Source of the DNA: Pseudopedobacter sp.
GTDB lineage: Bacteria > Bacteroidota > Bacteroidia > Sphingobacteriales > Sphingobacteriaceae
Assembly: GCA_014378285.1 (NCBI GenBank)
Contig: JACMNZ010000246.1
Location: forward strand, 1 to 5,292
DNA: 5,292 nt
Direction: 5' to 3'
A model generated the notes under the pieces. It made no database searches and was not told the DNA's origin. It saw only the letters and a list, made by a program, of their open reading frames with translations. This document shows positions 1-5,292 of the stretch, in pieces. The number at the start of each line of letters is the position of its first letter. Positions within the stretch are counted from its first letter, which is position 1. A program made the translations under genes and the position numbers.

Positions 1-2052
1 ATCTTTAAATTTAACATCTTTACTAACCAATTTATGAGTACCAATAATGATATCCACTTTACCAACTTTTAAAGCTTCTAAAGTATCCTTCACTTGTTTA
101 GAACTTTTAAAACGATTGATATAATCTATGCGTACAGGAAAATCTGCTAAACGCTCATTAAACGTTTTATAATGTTGCATGGCTAAAATGGTCGTCGGCA
201 CTAAAATAGCAACCTGCTTACCATCTGTTGCGGCTTTAAATGCAGCTCTAATTGCAATCTCGGTTTTACCAAAACCAACATCCCCACAAACCAACCGATC
301 CATTGGATGAGGCGATTCCATGTCTTTTTTTACATCGGCGGTAGCTTTTACCTGATCTGGTGTATCCTCATAAATAAAGGAAGCTTCTAACTCGTTTTGA
401 AGATAAGTATCTGGTGAAAACGACATTCCTTCTTGAGCTTTACGTAAAGCATAAAGCTTAATCAAGTCGCGGGCAATGTCTTTAACTTTTTTTTTTGTTG
501 TTTTTTTTAGCTTGTCCCAAACATCAGTACCCAATTTATTCATTTTAGGCTGGTGTCCATCTTTACCAGAATATTTAGAGATACGATTTAATGAGTTGAT
601 ATTTACATAGAGCAAGTCATTATCTGCATAAACCAGTCTGATCATTTCTTGGACCTTTTCATTAACCGTTACTTTTTCTAAACCGGCGTATTTACCAACT
701 CCATGATCAATATGGGTGATATAATCGCCAGGTTTTAAATCTTTAAGTTCTTTTAAGGTGATGGCTTGGGATTTGGCATAACCTCGTTTTAATTTGTATT
801 TGTAGTACCTATCAAAAATTTGATGATCGGTATAACAAGCTAACTTTTGTTCATAATCTATAAAACCTTCACGGATAGAAATATTTATAGGTTGAAATTT
901 TATCCCTTTTGTACCTTTATTGATATCATCAAAAATGGCAAATAAACGTTCTTGTTGTTTAGAAGAATCGGTGAGGATATAGTTTTCAATTTTTTGATCT
1001 TCATTTTGTTTGATGTTATGAATCAGCAGATTAAAATCTTTATTAAAAGATGGCTGCGGACGAGCATCAAAATTTATAACATCGGTTGCATGATAAAAAA
1101 ATTGCTTACCAAACTCGATAACAGGGAAATCATTGAGCTGATCTGACATCATCCTATCATCGCTGAAAGCAAACTTTGGATCAATCCAGTCTTGGTTCTG
1201 TTGTTTTTGCTCGGCACTTAAAGCCTTCCATAATTCTACAGATTTTTTATATCCGGTTTTAATAATATCCAGTGTAAACTGAACATCTTTAAACCAAATT
1301 ACGGCATCGCTTTCTATAAATTCTAACAAAGAAATATTGCTTTCCGTTAAAAATTTAGCCTGTACATTAGGCACAATGGTGATGGATTTTACATGTTCTA
1401 CAGAAAGCTGACTTTCAATTTCAAAAGTTCTGATACTTTCAATATGATCACCAAAAAACTCGATACGATATGGCAATTCATGAGAAAAAGAAAAAATATC
1501 TACAATGCCACCTCTTACAGAAAACTGCCCTGGTTCGTAAACAAAATCGGTACGTTCAAAATCATAATCAATTAAGAACTCATTTATAAATTCTATACTT
1601 AATTTATTGTTAATGGAAATTTCTAAGGTGTTTTTGATGAGGGAATTTCTATCGATCACCTTTTCTGCCATGGCTTCCGGATAGGTAACTATTAGGTTTC
1701 CATATTCAGAAGCATGATTTAATTCATTTAAAACCTCGGCCCTCATTAAAACATTAGCAGAATCTGTTTGGGTAAAATCAAAAGCTTTACGGTAAGAAGA
1801 AGGAAAAATCAATACTTCTTTGTCCATCAAATTCTCTAAATCGGCCTGAAAATAATTGGCTTCTTCCCTATCTGGCAAAACAAAAACCATATTTCTATGG
1901 GTTAAAAAGTAATTTGCCGCAACTATTAAAGCATCTAAAGAACCTATTAATCCTTTTAAGTGAACCCTGGCTTTTTTATTTTGAACTGCTTTGGTTAAAT
2001 CTAAAACACGATTATCGGTTTTATATCTTTCTAAAATCTCTTTAATATTCAT
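1..2052 (-). CDS. mfd: Transcription-repair coupling factor Mfd, N-terminal 684 residues (3' end outside window)
   Basis: Mfd is a cytoplasmic DNA translocase that pushes stalled RNA polymerase off lesions and recruits UvrA for nucleotide excision repair. The reading frame is open from the ATG at 2052-2050 to the window edge. Seen in order: a UvrB-like N-terminal module with YEPGQFSVRGGIVDIF at about 172-187; an RNA-polymerase-interacting domain starting near residue 440 (PGDYITHIDHGVGKYAGL) and ending around 540 in a Lys-rich stretch; and the first RecA-like helicase lobe with Walker A GDVGFGKTE (590-598), motif Ia VPTT (618-621) and GTHKL (671-675). The DEEQ box, second helicase lobe, TRG motif and C-terminal domain should lie beyond base 1; family members are about 1,100-1,150 residues, so some 60% is present. 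No frameshift is seen. The start is supported by a -7-like box a few bases upstream. It is divergent from the small membrane operon. Confidence 0.97.
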   Translation of the reverse strand, partial: MNIKEILERYKTDNRVLDLTKAVQNKKARVHLKGLIGSLDALIVAANYFLTHRNMVFVLPDREEANYFQADLENLMDKEVLIFPSSYRKAFDFTQTDSANVLMRAEVLNELNHASEYGNLIVTYPEAMAEKVIDRNSLIKNTLEISINNKLSIEFINEFLIDYDFERTDFVYEPGQFSVRGGIVDIFSFSHELPYRIEFFGDHIESIRTFEIESQLSVEHVKSITIVPNVQAKFLTESNISLLEFIESDAVIWFKDVQFTLDIIKTGYKKSVELWKALSAEQKQQNQDWIDPKFAFSDDRMMSDQLNDFPVIEFGKQFFYHATDVINFDARPQPSFNKDFNLLIHNIKQNEDQKIENYILTDSSKQQERLFAIFDDINKGTKGIKFQPINISIREGFIDYEQKLACYTDHQIFDRYYKYKLKRGYAKSQAITLKELKDLKPGDYITHIDHGVGKYAGLEKVTVNEKVQEMIRLVYADNDLLYVNINSLNRISKYSGKDGHQPKMNKLGTDVWDKLKKTTKKKVKDIARDLIKLYALRKAQEGMSFSPDTYLQNELEASFIYEDTPDQVKATADVKKDMESPHPMDRLVCGDVGFGKTEIAIRAAFKAATDGKQVAILVPTTILAMQHYKTFNERLADFPVRIDYINRFKSSKQVKDTLEALKVGKVDIIIGTHKLVSKDVKFKD

Positions 2053-2061
2053 CTATTATTA

Positions 2062-2090
2062 CAAATATAAACAATGCTGACTAAACAAAA
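2062..2090 (-). promoter_or_regulatory. Predicted Bacteroidetes-type promoter of mfd
   Basis: Read on the minus strand, TATATTTG (2069-2062) matches the Bacteroidetes -7 consensus TAnnTTTG exactly. TTTTG (2090-2086) could be the -33 element, although the 16-nt gap is a little shorter than the usual 19-21. The last G of the -7 box is only 9 nt before the ATG, so transcription would begin about 5-6 nt before the start codon, giving an almost leaderless mRNA. This rests on consensus matching only. Confidence 0.5.
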
Positions 2091-2093
2091 TGC

Positions 2094-2123
2094 TTGCTAA
2101 TAAGTTGGGATAAGCTAAATTTT
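2094..2123 (+). promoter_or_regulatory. Possible promoter of the three-gene membrane operon
   Basis: TTG at 2094-2096 and TAAATTTT at 2116-2123 are separated by 19 nt, the normal Bacteroidetes spacing. The -7 box misses the final G of TAnnTTTG. Transcription would start near 2127, leaving about 30 nt of leader before the ATG at 2159. It sits back to back with the mfd promoter. In such AT-rich DNA a partial match is weak evidence. Confidence 0.3.
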
Positions 2124-2158
2124 ATTTATTTTTAAGAGCCAATTTGAAACGAAAAAAA

Positions 2159-2569
2159 ATGAAAAACGCATTTATATCAGGACTGGTTATAGGAATTGCA
2201 ACTATAATATGGGTTTTTTCTGCCCAAAAAATCGGGTTTTATCCAGAGTCTATTTTACAGAATAGTGAAGAGTGGATTATTTATACTTCCCTTTTGATCC
2301 CTTTTTTAGGATTATATTTTGGAATAAAAAATTATAAAACCAAACGAAAAAATAAGATAAGTTTTACTGAAGCAGTTTTTGAAGGATTTAAGATTTTAGC
2401 TATTGGAAGTTTACTATCTGCCATATTTAGTTTCTTATATTTATCTACAGCGGCTTATATCCACCCAATAGATTACATGGAAATTGCAGTAATAGCATTA
2501 GGTGTTGGGCTAATTTTCATATTTCTAAATGCTTTATTATTAATGAACCCTCAAAAGAAACTTGGATGA
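2159..2569 (+). CDS. Small four-helix membrane protein, DUF4199-like
   Basis: This is a 136-residue predicted inner-membrane protein of unknown function. Four hydrophobic segments are visible at about 4-22, 39-56, 77-99 and 107-130. After the second comes a basic loop, GIKNYKTKRKNKISF (55-69), followed by a helix with A72, E75 and G76. A GIK-Y motif, charged loop, ISF and then A---G is the pattern I associate with DUF4199 proteins of Bacteroidetes, so I assign that family with moderate confidence; there is no signature residue suggesting an enzyme. I chose the ATG at 2159. An in-frame TTG at 2144 would add MKRKK and has a weak AAGAG five bases upstream, so it cannot be excluded. The TGA stop overlaps the ATG of the next gene (ATGA, 2566-2569), which implies co-transcription and probably translational coupling. 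It is the first gene of the operon. Confidence 0.8.
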   Translation: MKNAFISGLVIGIATIIWVFSAQKIGFYPESILQNSEEWIIYTSLLIPFLGLYFGIKNYKTKRKNKISFTEAVFEGFKILAIGSLLSAIFSFLYLSTAAYIHPIDYMEIAVIALGVGLIFIFLNALLLMNPQKKLG

Positions 2570-2847
2570 TCATTAGGTTAAAAAGCTACGGATTAGAATT
2601 TTTGTTTTTCTCATCGTCTTTAATATTTCTTTATTTTTTGGATGTCCACAAACCCCACATTAGCCTTTGTCCTTTTGCTTATTTTGGATTTAAATTTTGC
2701 CCCGGTTGTGGATTAGGGCATTCTTTGTATTACCTCATGCATTTTCAATTCATAGAATCTTGGAAAGCTCATCCGATAGGAATTTTTGCTTTTGTTGTAA
2801 TAATGTATAGGCTTTGCACTCTAACTATAAAAACCTTAACAACATGA
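2566..2847 (+). CDS. DUF2752 family membrane protein
   Basis: This 93-residue protein of unknown function has two hydrophobic segments, at about 11-25 and 70-90, flanking a Cys-rich loop. The loop carries C35-P36 and then CPGCG at 45-49, followed about 20 residues later by HPIG (69-72). This is the DUF2752 arrangement: C-P, about eight residues, CPGCG, a helix, then (N/H)P-G. The three cysteines C35, C45 and C48 could bind a metal or form a redox-active pair, but that is inference. Many relatives have T-R-A/S soon after CPGCG; here the positions read L-G-H-S (50-53). The ATG lies inside the end of the DUF4199-like gene, and the TGA stop overlaps the start of the TM2 gene, again as ATGA (2844-2847). 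No separate ribosome binding site is evident, so expression probably depends on the upstream gene. Confidence 0.88.
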   Translation: MIIRLKSYGLEFLFFSSSLIFLYFLDVHKPHISLCPFAYFGFKFCPGCGLGHSLYYLMHFQFIESWKAHPIGIFAFVVIMYRLCTLTIKTLTT

Positions 2848-3203
2848 ACGAACAATACTTATACTCATTATCAAACATCACAACAGAAGAAATGATGTTT
2901 ATTAAAGAAATTATGCAAAATTTGGATGCTGATACAAAAAACAAGTTTATGATGATTTATAGCGGCAAAAGACGCGACCCTCAGCATATTTTATTTTTCG
3001 GAATACTTGGCTTCTTTGGAGTGGCTGGAGTACAAAGATTTGCAACCAACCAAATTGGAATGGGGATACTCTACTTCTTAACAGCAGGATTATGTTTAAT
3101 TGGGACAATAATAGATTTAGTAAACTATAAAAACCTAGCAAATGAGTTTAACCATAAAATGGCGTTAGAAAGTAGGTCTTTTATAGAATTGGCAAGAAGT
3201 TAA
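2844..3203 (+). CDS. TM2 domain-containing membrane protein
   Basis: This is a 119-residue protein. A soluble N-terminal stretch (1-47) rich in charged residues and Met precedes a TM2 domain at about 48-95: helix one (48-62), a short turn GVQRFATNQIGMGI (62-75), and helix two (75-92) ending in D91, followed by NYKNLANEFN. The GxxRF turn, GMGILYFLT and IGTIIDL are diagnostic for TM2. The turn is slightly unusual: A67 and N69 stand where RFYxGQ is common. A longer reading frame upstream would need a TTG at 2814; the ATG at 2844 is preferred because it forms an ATGA overlap with the DUF2752 stop, repeating the arrangement of the previous gene pair, and because the family-like sequence begins after it. 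The role is unknown; TM2 proteins are membrane-embedded and are often found with other small membrane proteins. The gene ends 4 bp inside the opposing TPR gene. Confidence 0.9.
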   Translation: MNEQYLYSLSNITTEEMMFIKEIMQNLDADTKNKFMMIYSGKRRDPQHILFFGILGFFGVAGVQRFATNQIGMGILYFLTAGLCLIGTIIDLVNYKNLANEFNHKMALESRSFIELARS

Positions 3204-4639
3204 TCATGAGTCATAGCGTTTATTTCTGATAAAGTTTCATCCATGTTTTTGGCCTCTGATTCTATTAAGTTAAAAAATTCTTGTTTTTCATCTTCAAAAC
3301 TAGCTATGTTGATCAACCCTAAAATATTGGCCATGTGCTTTCTAACCCTATGCGAATTAAAGTAAGCTACTTCTTTAAGCTTTGCGTTTTTTTGAGAAAT
3401 AATGGCTGTTCTTTTTTCTATTATCTGCTCTAAGTTAGAATTATGCTTCAAAATTTGTTGATTGGCAATATCAAGTTTTTTATAGGCTCTATTTTTATTT
3501 CTGTAATTAAATAAAGCTACAAAACCTAACAATAACAAAACTGTAATCCCAATAAATAAAAACATAGAAGTATTTCTCTGCTTATTCAATCTTTGTTCAC
3601 TAAAATTTGATTGTATGCGCAATTCTTCATTTTCTTTATCCTTTTTATCAGTTAAAATTTTGTTTAAAGAACTAAAAATATTACCCGAAGTGTTATAACC
3701 TAAAAGCTCTCCTTTTAAAGAATCTTTTTTAGTTAAATAATATATCTGCTTATTTAAATCATTCATGTCTTCAGAAAGCTTAATCATCTGCTCGTAAACA
3801 TATAGCAATTGAATTTCTGCATGCGTTTTATTGGCAATAGACAATGCTTTATTCAATAAAATTTTACTTTCTGCGTATTGTTTCTTTTTTGATTTGATAA
3901 TAGCCAAACCAGTATATGCATTTATAACCTGATCAGGCTCTGCATTTTTAAAGTTTAAAACCTTATTAAAAGAATTGATAGCCTGTTGCAGACTATCTCT
4001 CAATAAATTAATCTTCCCTAGTTTGGTATAATAAAATCCAGAATCAAAAACTTGTTCCTCATCGGCTTTTAAAAACCTGGCTTTATTTAAATAATATATG
4101 GCTTTATCATAATCAGATTTCCTCAAATAAATATCAGACATTAAGCTTAATGACATTGCTAATGATTTTAAATTATTATACTTTTTATTAATTTCATAAG
4201 CTTGCTTTACATAAATACTTGCACTTTCAACATCACCTATGGTGATTAAAACTTCTGCTATATTATTTAGGTTTTTTGCAGTTTCTTTTTCTAATCCTGC
4301 ATTTTTGTTAGTACTTAAAGCATCTAAATAATTTTTCAACGCAAAATCTAACTTACCAATTGCAGCATAAGCCAATCCTAAAAAATTATACGATTTTGCT
4401 ATACCAACTTGATAATTTAATTTTTTAGCGAGTTTTAAAGCGCTATCAGCATATAATACACTTTTATAAGAATCTTTATATTGATACATATAAGAAATCT
4501 GACCCATTAACACAATTTTACTAATGGTATCTTTTTCTTGACTGAGCTTTTCAATTTTTTCCTTCAACCCTATATCTTGGGCAACTGAAGAAAAGCTCAA
4601 AAACACAATAAATAAAAAAAGGAGCTTTTTAAAAATCAT
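3200..4639 (-). CDS. TPR membrane protein with C-terminal histidine-kinase-type DHp segment, lacking an ATPase domain
   Basis: This 479-residue protein has a signal peptide (1-20, likely cut before Q21 in SSVA|Q), then about six tetratricopeptide-like repeats (about 40-300; for example SYNFLGLAYAAIGKLDFALK at 83-102). A transmembrane helix follows at 357-377, then a coiled coil (about 383-422). The last 57 residues resemble the dimerisation/phosphoacceptor (DHp) helix pair of sensor kinases: LKEVAYFNSHRVRKHMANIL at 421-440, with candidate phospho-His H430, then GLINI and a second helix to the C terminus. The usual H-box proline after the His is H435 here. The protein ends where the HATPase_c domain (N, G1, G2 boxes) would begin, and no such domain is encoded, so it is not a self-sufficient kinase. 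The layout implies a periplasmic TPR sensor with a cytoplasmic phosphoacceptor or dimerisation tail. No response regulator is adjacent in the window. TPRs and membrane topology are clear; the DHp role is inferred from sequence pattern. Confidence 0.88.
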   Translation of the reverse strand: MIFKKLLFLFIVFLSFSSVAQDIGLKEKIEKLSQEKDTISKIVLMGQISYMYQYKDSYKSVLYADSALKLAKKLNYQVGIAKSYNFLGLAYAAIGKLDFALKNYLDALSTNKNAGLEKETAKNLNNIAEVLITIGDVESASIYVKQAYEINKKYNNLKSLAMSLSLMSDIYLRKSDYDKAIYYLNKARFLKADEEQVFDSGFYYTKLGKINLLRDSLQQAINSFNKVLNFKNAEPDQVINAYTGLAIIKSKKKQYAESKILLNKALSIANKTHAEIQLLYVYEQMIKLSEDMNDLNKQIYYLTKKDSLKGELLGYNTSGNIFSSLNKILTDKKDKENEELRIQSNFSEQRLNKQRNTSMFLFIGITVLLLLGFVALFNYRNKNRAYKKLDIANQQILKHNSNLEQIIEKRTAIISQKNAKLKEVAYFNSHRVRKHMANILGLINIASFEDEKQEFFNLIESEAKNMDETLSEINAMTHD

Positions 4640-4672
4640 TAACTTTGAAAAGGAATAAAGCTGTAATTAATG

Positions 4673-4680
4673 CAAAGTAA
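4673..4680 (-). promoter_or_regulatory. Weak -7-like box upstream of the TPR gene
   Basis: On the minus strand TTACTTTG differs from TAnnTTTG at one specified position, and no TTG is seen at the expected -33 distance. Transcription from here would give a leader of about 30 nt. No Shine-Dalgarno site is visible before the ATG at 4639, which is common in Bacteroidetes. Confidence 0.25.
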
Positions 4681-4683
4681 TAA

Positions 4684-4729
4684 TTATTAGCTAAAAAAAT
4701 TATTAACTAAAAATAGTTATCGCTAATAA
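4684..4729. repeat. Nested inverted repeat in the divergent intergenic region
   Basis: TTATTAGC (4684-4691) is the exact reverse complement of GCTAATAA (4722-4729). Inside it, TAACTA (4704-4709) and TAGTTA (4714-4719) form a second perfect pair around AAAA. The two centres differ by 5 bp. The block lies between the TPR gene and the Nif3-like gene, and its right arm falls between the expected -33 and -7 positions of the latter. It could be an operator for a dimeric regulator, but the DNA is AT-rich and chance is a real alternative. Confidence 0.35.
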
Positions 4730-4734
4730 ACTAT

Positions 4735-4742
4735 TAATTTTG
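4735..4742 (+). promoter_or_regulatory. Predicted -7 box of the Nif3-like gene
   Basis: TAATTTTG matches TAnnTTTG exactly and ends just 3 nt before the ATG at 4746. With normal spacing, transcription would start at or next to the A of the ATG, implying a leaderless mRNA; this agrees with the absence of any Shine-Dalgarno site. No clear -33 TTG is present. Confidence 0.45.
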
Positions 4743-4745
4743 AGC

Positions 4746-5292
4746 ATGCAAATAAAAGTACTTACCCAATACTTAGAATCAATTGCACCATTGGCTTATC
4801 AAGAAAGCTATGATAATTCAGGATTAATTGTTGGCAGTTTTGATAAAGAAATTAACAAGGCCTTAATCAGTTTAGATTGTACCGAGGCGATTGTTGATGA
4901 GGCAATTAAAAATAATTGCGATATCATTATTTCGCACCATCCAATTATTTTTAAAGGTTTAAAAAAGCTAAATGGTAATAATTATGTAGAACGGGTAATC
5001 ATCAAAGCAATTGAAAACAAGATTGCCATTTATGCCATCCATACTAATTTAGATGCGGTTTATAATGGTGTGAACTCTAAGATTTGCGAAAAAATAGGTC
5101 TACAAAACTGCCATATCCTATCTCCTAAAAAAAATGCTTTAAAAAAATTAGTGTTTTTTGTTCCTTTGGCTTATGCCGATATTGTTAGGGCCGAAATATT
5201 TGAGGCCGGTGGTGGTCACATTGGTAATTATTCCAACTCCAGTTTCAATACAAACGGAATTGGTACATTTAAAGGAAACGATTTATCCAATG
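4746..5292 (+). CDS. Nif3-like dinuclear metal center protein (YbgI/DUF34 family), N-terminal 182 residues
   Basis: Nif3/DUF34 proteins form toroidal hexamers with a two-metal site; members are often labelled GTP cyclohydrolase I type 2, but the physiological substrate is unsettled. Seen here: YDNSGLIVG (22-30), the SHHP box with H64 and H65 as expected metal ligands, and HTNLDA (99-104) whose D103 is the next expected ligand; these correspond to H63, H64 and D101 of E. coli YbgI. From about residue 133 the sequence enters the inserted PII/CutA-like domain found in longer bacterial members (KKLVFFVP, then EAGGGHIGNYS at 153-163). Presence of this insert predicts a full length of about 365 residues rather than the roughly 250 of YbgI. 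The C-terminal H-x-x-x-E metal ligands lie beyond the window. The frame is open to the edge with no defect. It is divergent from the TPR gene across 106 bp. Confidence 0.95.
   Translation, partial: MQIKVLTQYLESIAPLAYQESYDNSGLIVGSFDKEINKALISLDCTEAIVDEAIKNNCDIIISHHPIIFKGLKKLNGNNYVERVIIKAIENKIAIYAIHTNLDAVYNGVNSKICEKIGLQNCHILSPKKNALKKLVFFVPLAYADIVRAEIFEAGGGHIGNYSNSSFNTNGIGTFKGNDLSN

Noticed and set aside
952..1146. Plus-strand open frame of 64 codons
   Set aside because: It lies wholly antisense to mfd, whose frame carries clear family motifs; the translation resembles no family and has AT-rich shadow composition.
1393..1575. Plus-strand open frame of 60 codons
   Set aside because: It is antisense to the UvrB-like module of mfd, with no start signal or recognisable domain.
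2814..2843. Longer TM2 protein starting at a TTG
   Set aside because: The extra ten codons overlap the DUF2752 gene and resemble nothing; the ATG at 2844 forms the same ATGA overlap as the preceding gene pair.
2947..3141. Minus-strand open frame of 64 codons
   Set aside because: It is antisense to the TM2 domain; its hydrophobicity mirrors the membrane helices on the other strand.
2159..3203. Toxin-antitoxin or phage-defence membrane system
   Set aside because: The small size and membrane nature are suggestive, but no toxin, nuclease or sensor domain is seen and the flanks are housekeeping genes with no mobile-element signs.
3190..3215. Bidirectional terminator between the convergent genes
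   Set aside because: There is no intergenic space, and I found no GC-rich stem with a U tract around the overlapping stops.

Overview
The window looks like a low-GC member of the Bacteroidetes, most plausibly Sphingobacteriaceae (Pedobacter-like) or a flavobacterial relative. The reasons are the strong AT bias, promoters resembling the Bacteroidetes -7 box TAnnTTTG, A-rich start regions without good Shine-Dalgarno sites, and small membrane families (DUF4199, DUF2752, TM2) and a TPR/histidine-kinase-like protein of a kind typical of that phylum. The genus is inference; no rRNA or species marker is present.

Layout: (1) 1-2052, minus strand: the first 684 codons of mfd, the transcription-repair coupling factor, cut by the window edge just before its DEEQ helicase box. 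(2) 2053-2158: a short divergent promoter region. (3) 2159-3203, plus strand: a tight operon of three small membrane proteins (DUF4199-like, DUF2752, TM2), each start overlapping the previous stop in an ATGA. (4) 3200-4639, minus strand: a secreted or membrane-anchored TPR protein with one transmembrane helix, a coiled coil and a C-terminal histidine-kinase-like dimerisation/phosphoacceptor segment, but no ATPase domain. Its stop codon overlaps the stop of the TM2 gene by 4 bp. (5) 4640-4745: a divergent intergenic region with a nested inverted repeat. (6) 4746-5292, plus strand: the first 182 codons of a Nif3-like dinuclear metal protein, cut by the window edge.

mfd and the Nif3-like gene are ordinary conserved genes. 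The parts most worth a second look are the overlapping three-gene membrane operon of unknown function and the TPR protein that ends in a kinase-type phosphoacceptor helix without a kinase. They face each other tail to tail, so their 3' ends are transcribed against each other, but nothing shows that they work together. I see no RNA genes, mobile elements, CRISPR arrays or clear terminators, and no gene-free stretch longer than about 110 bp.
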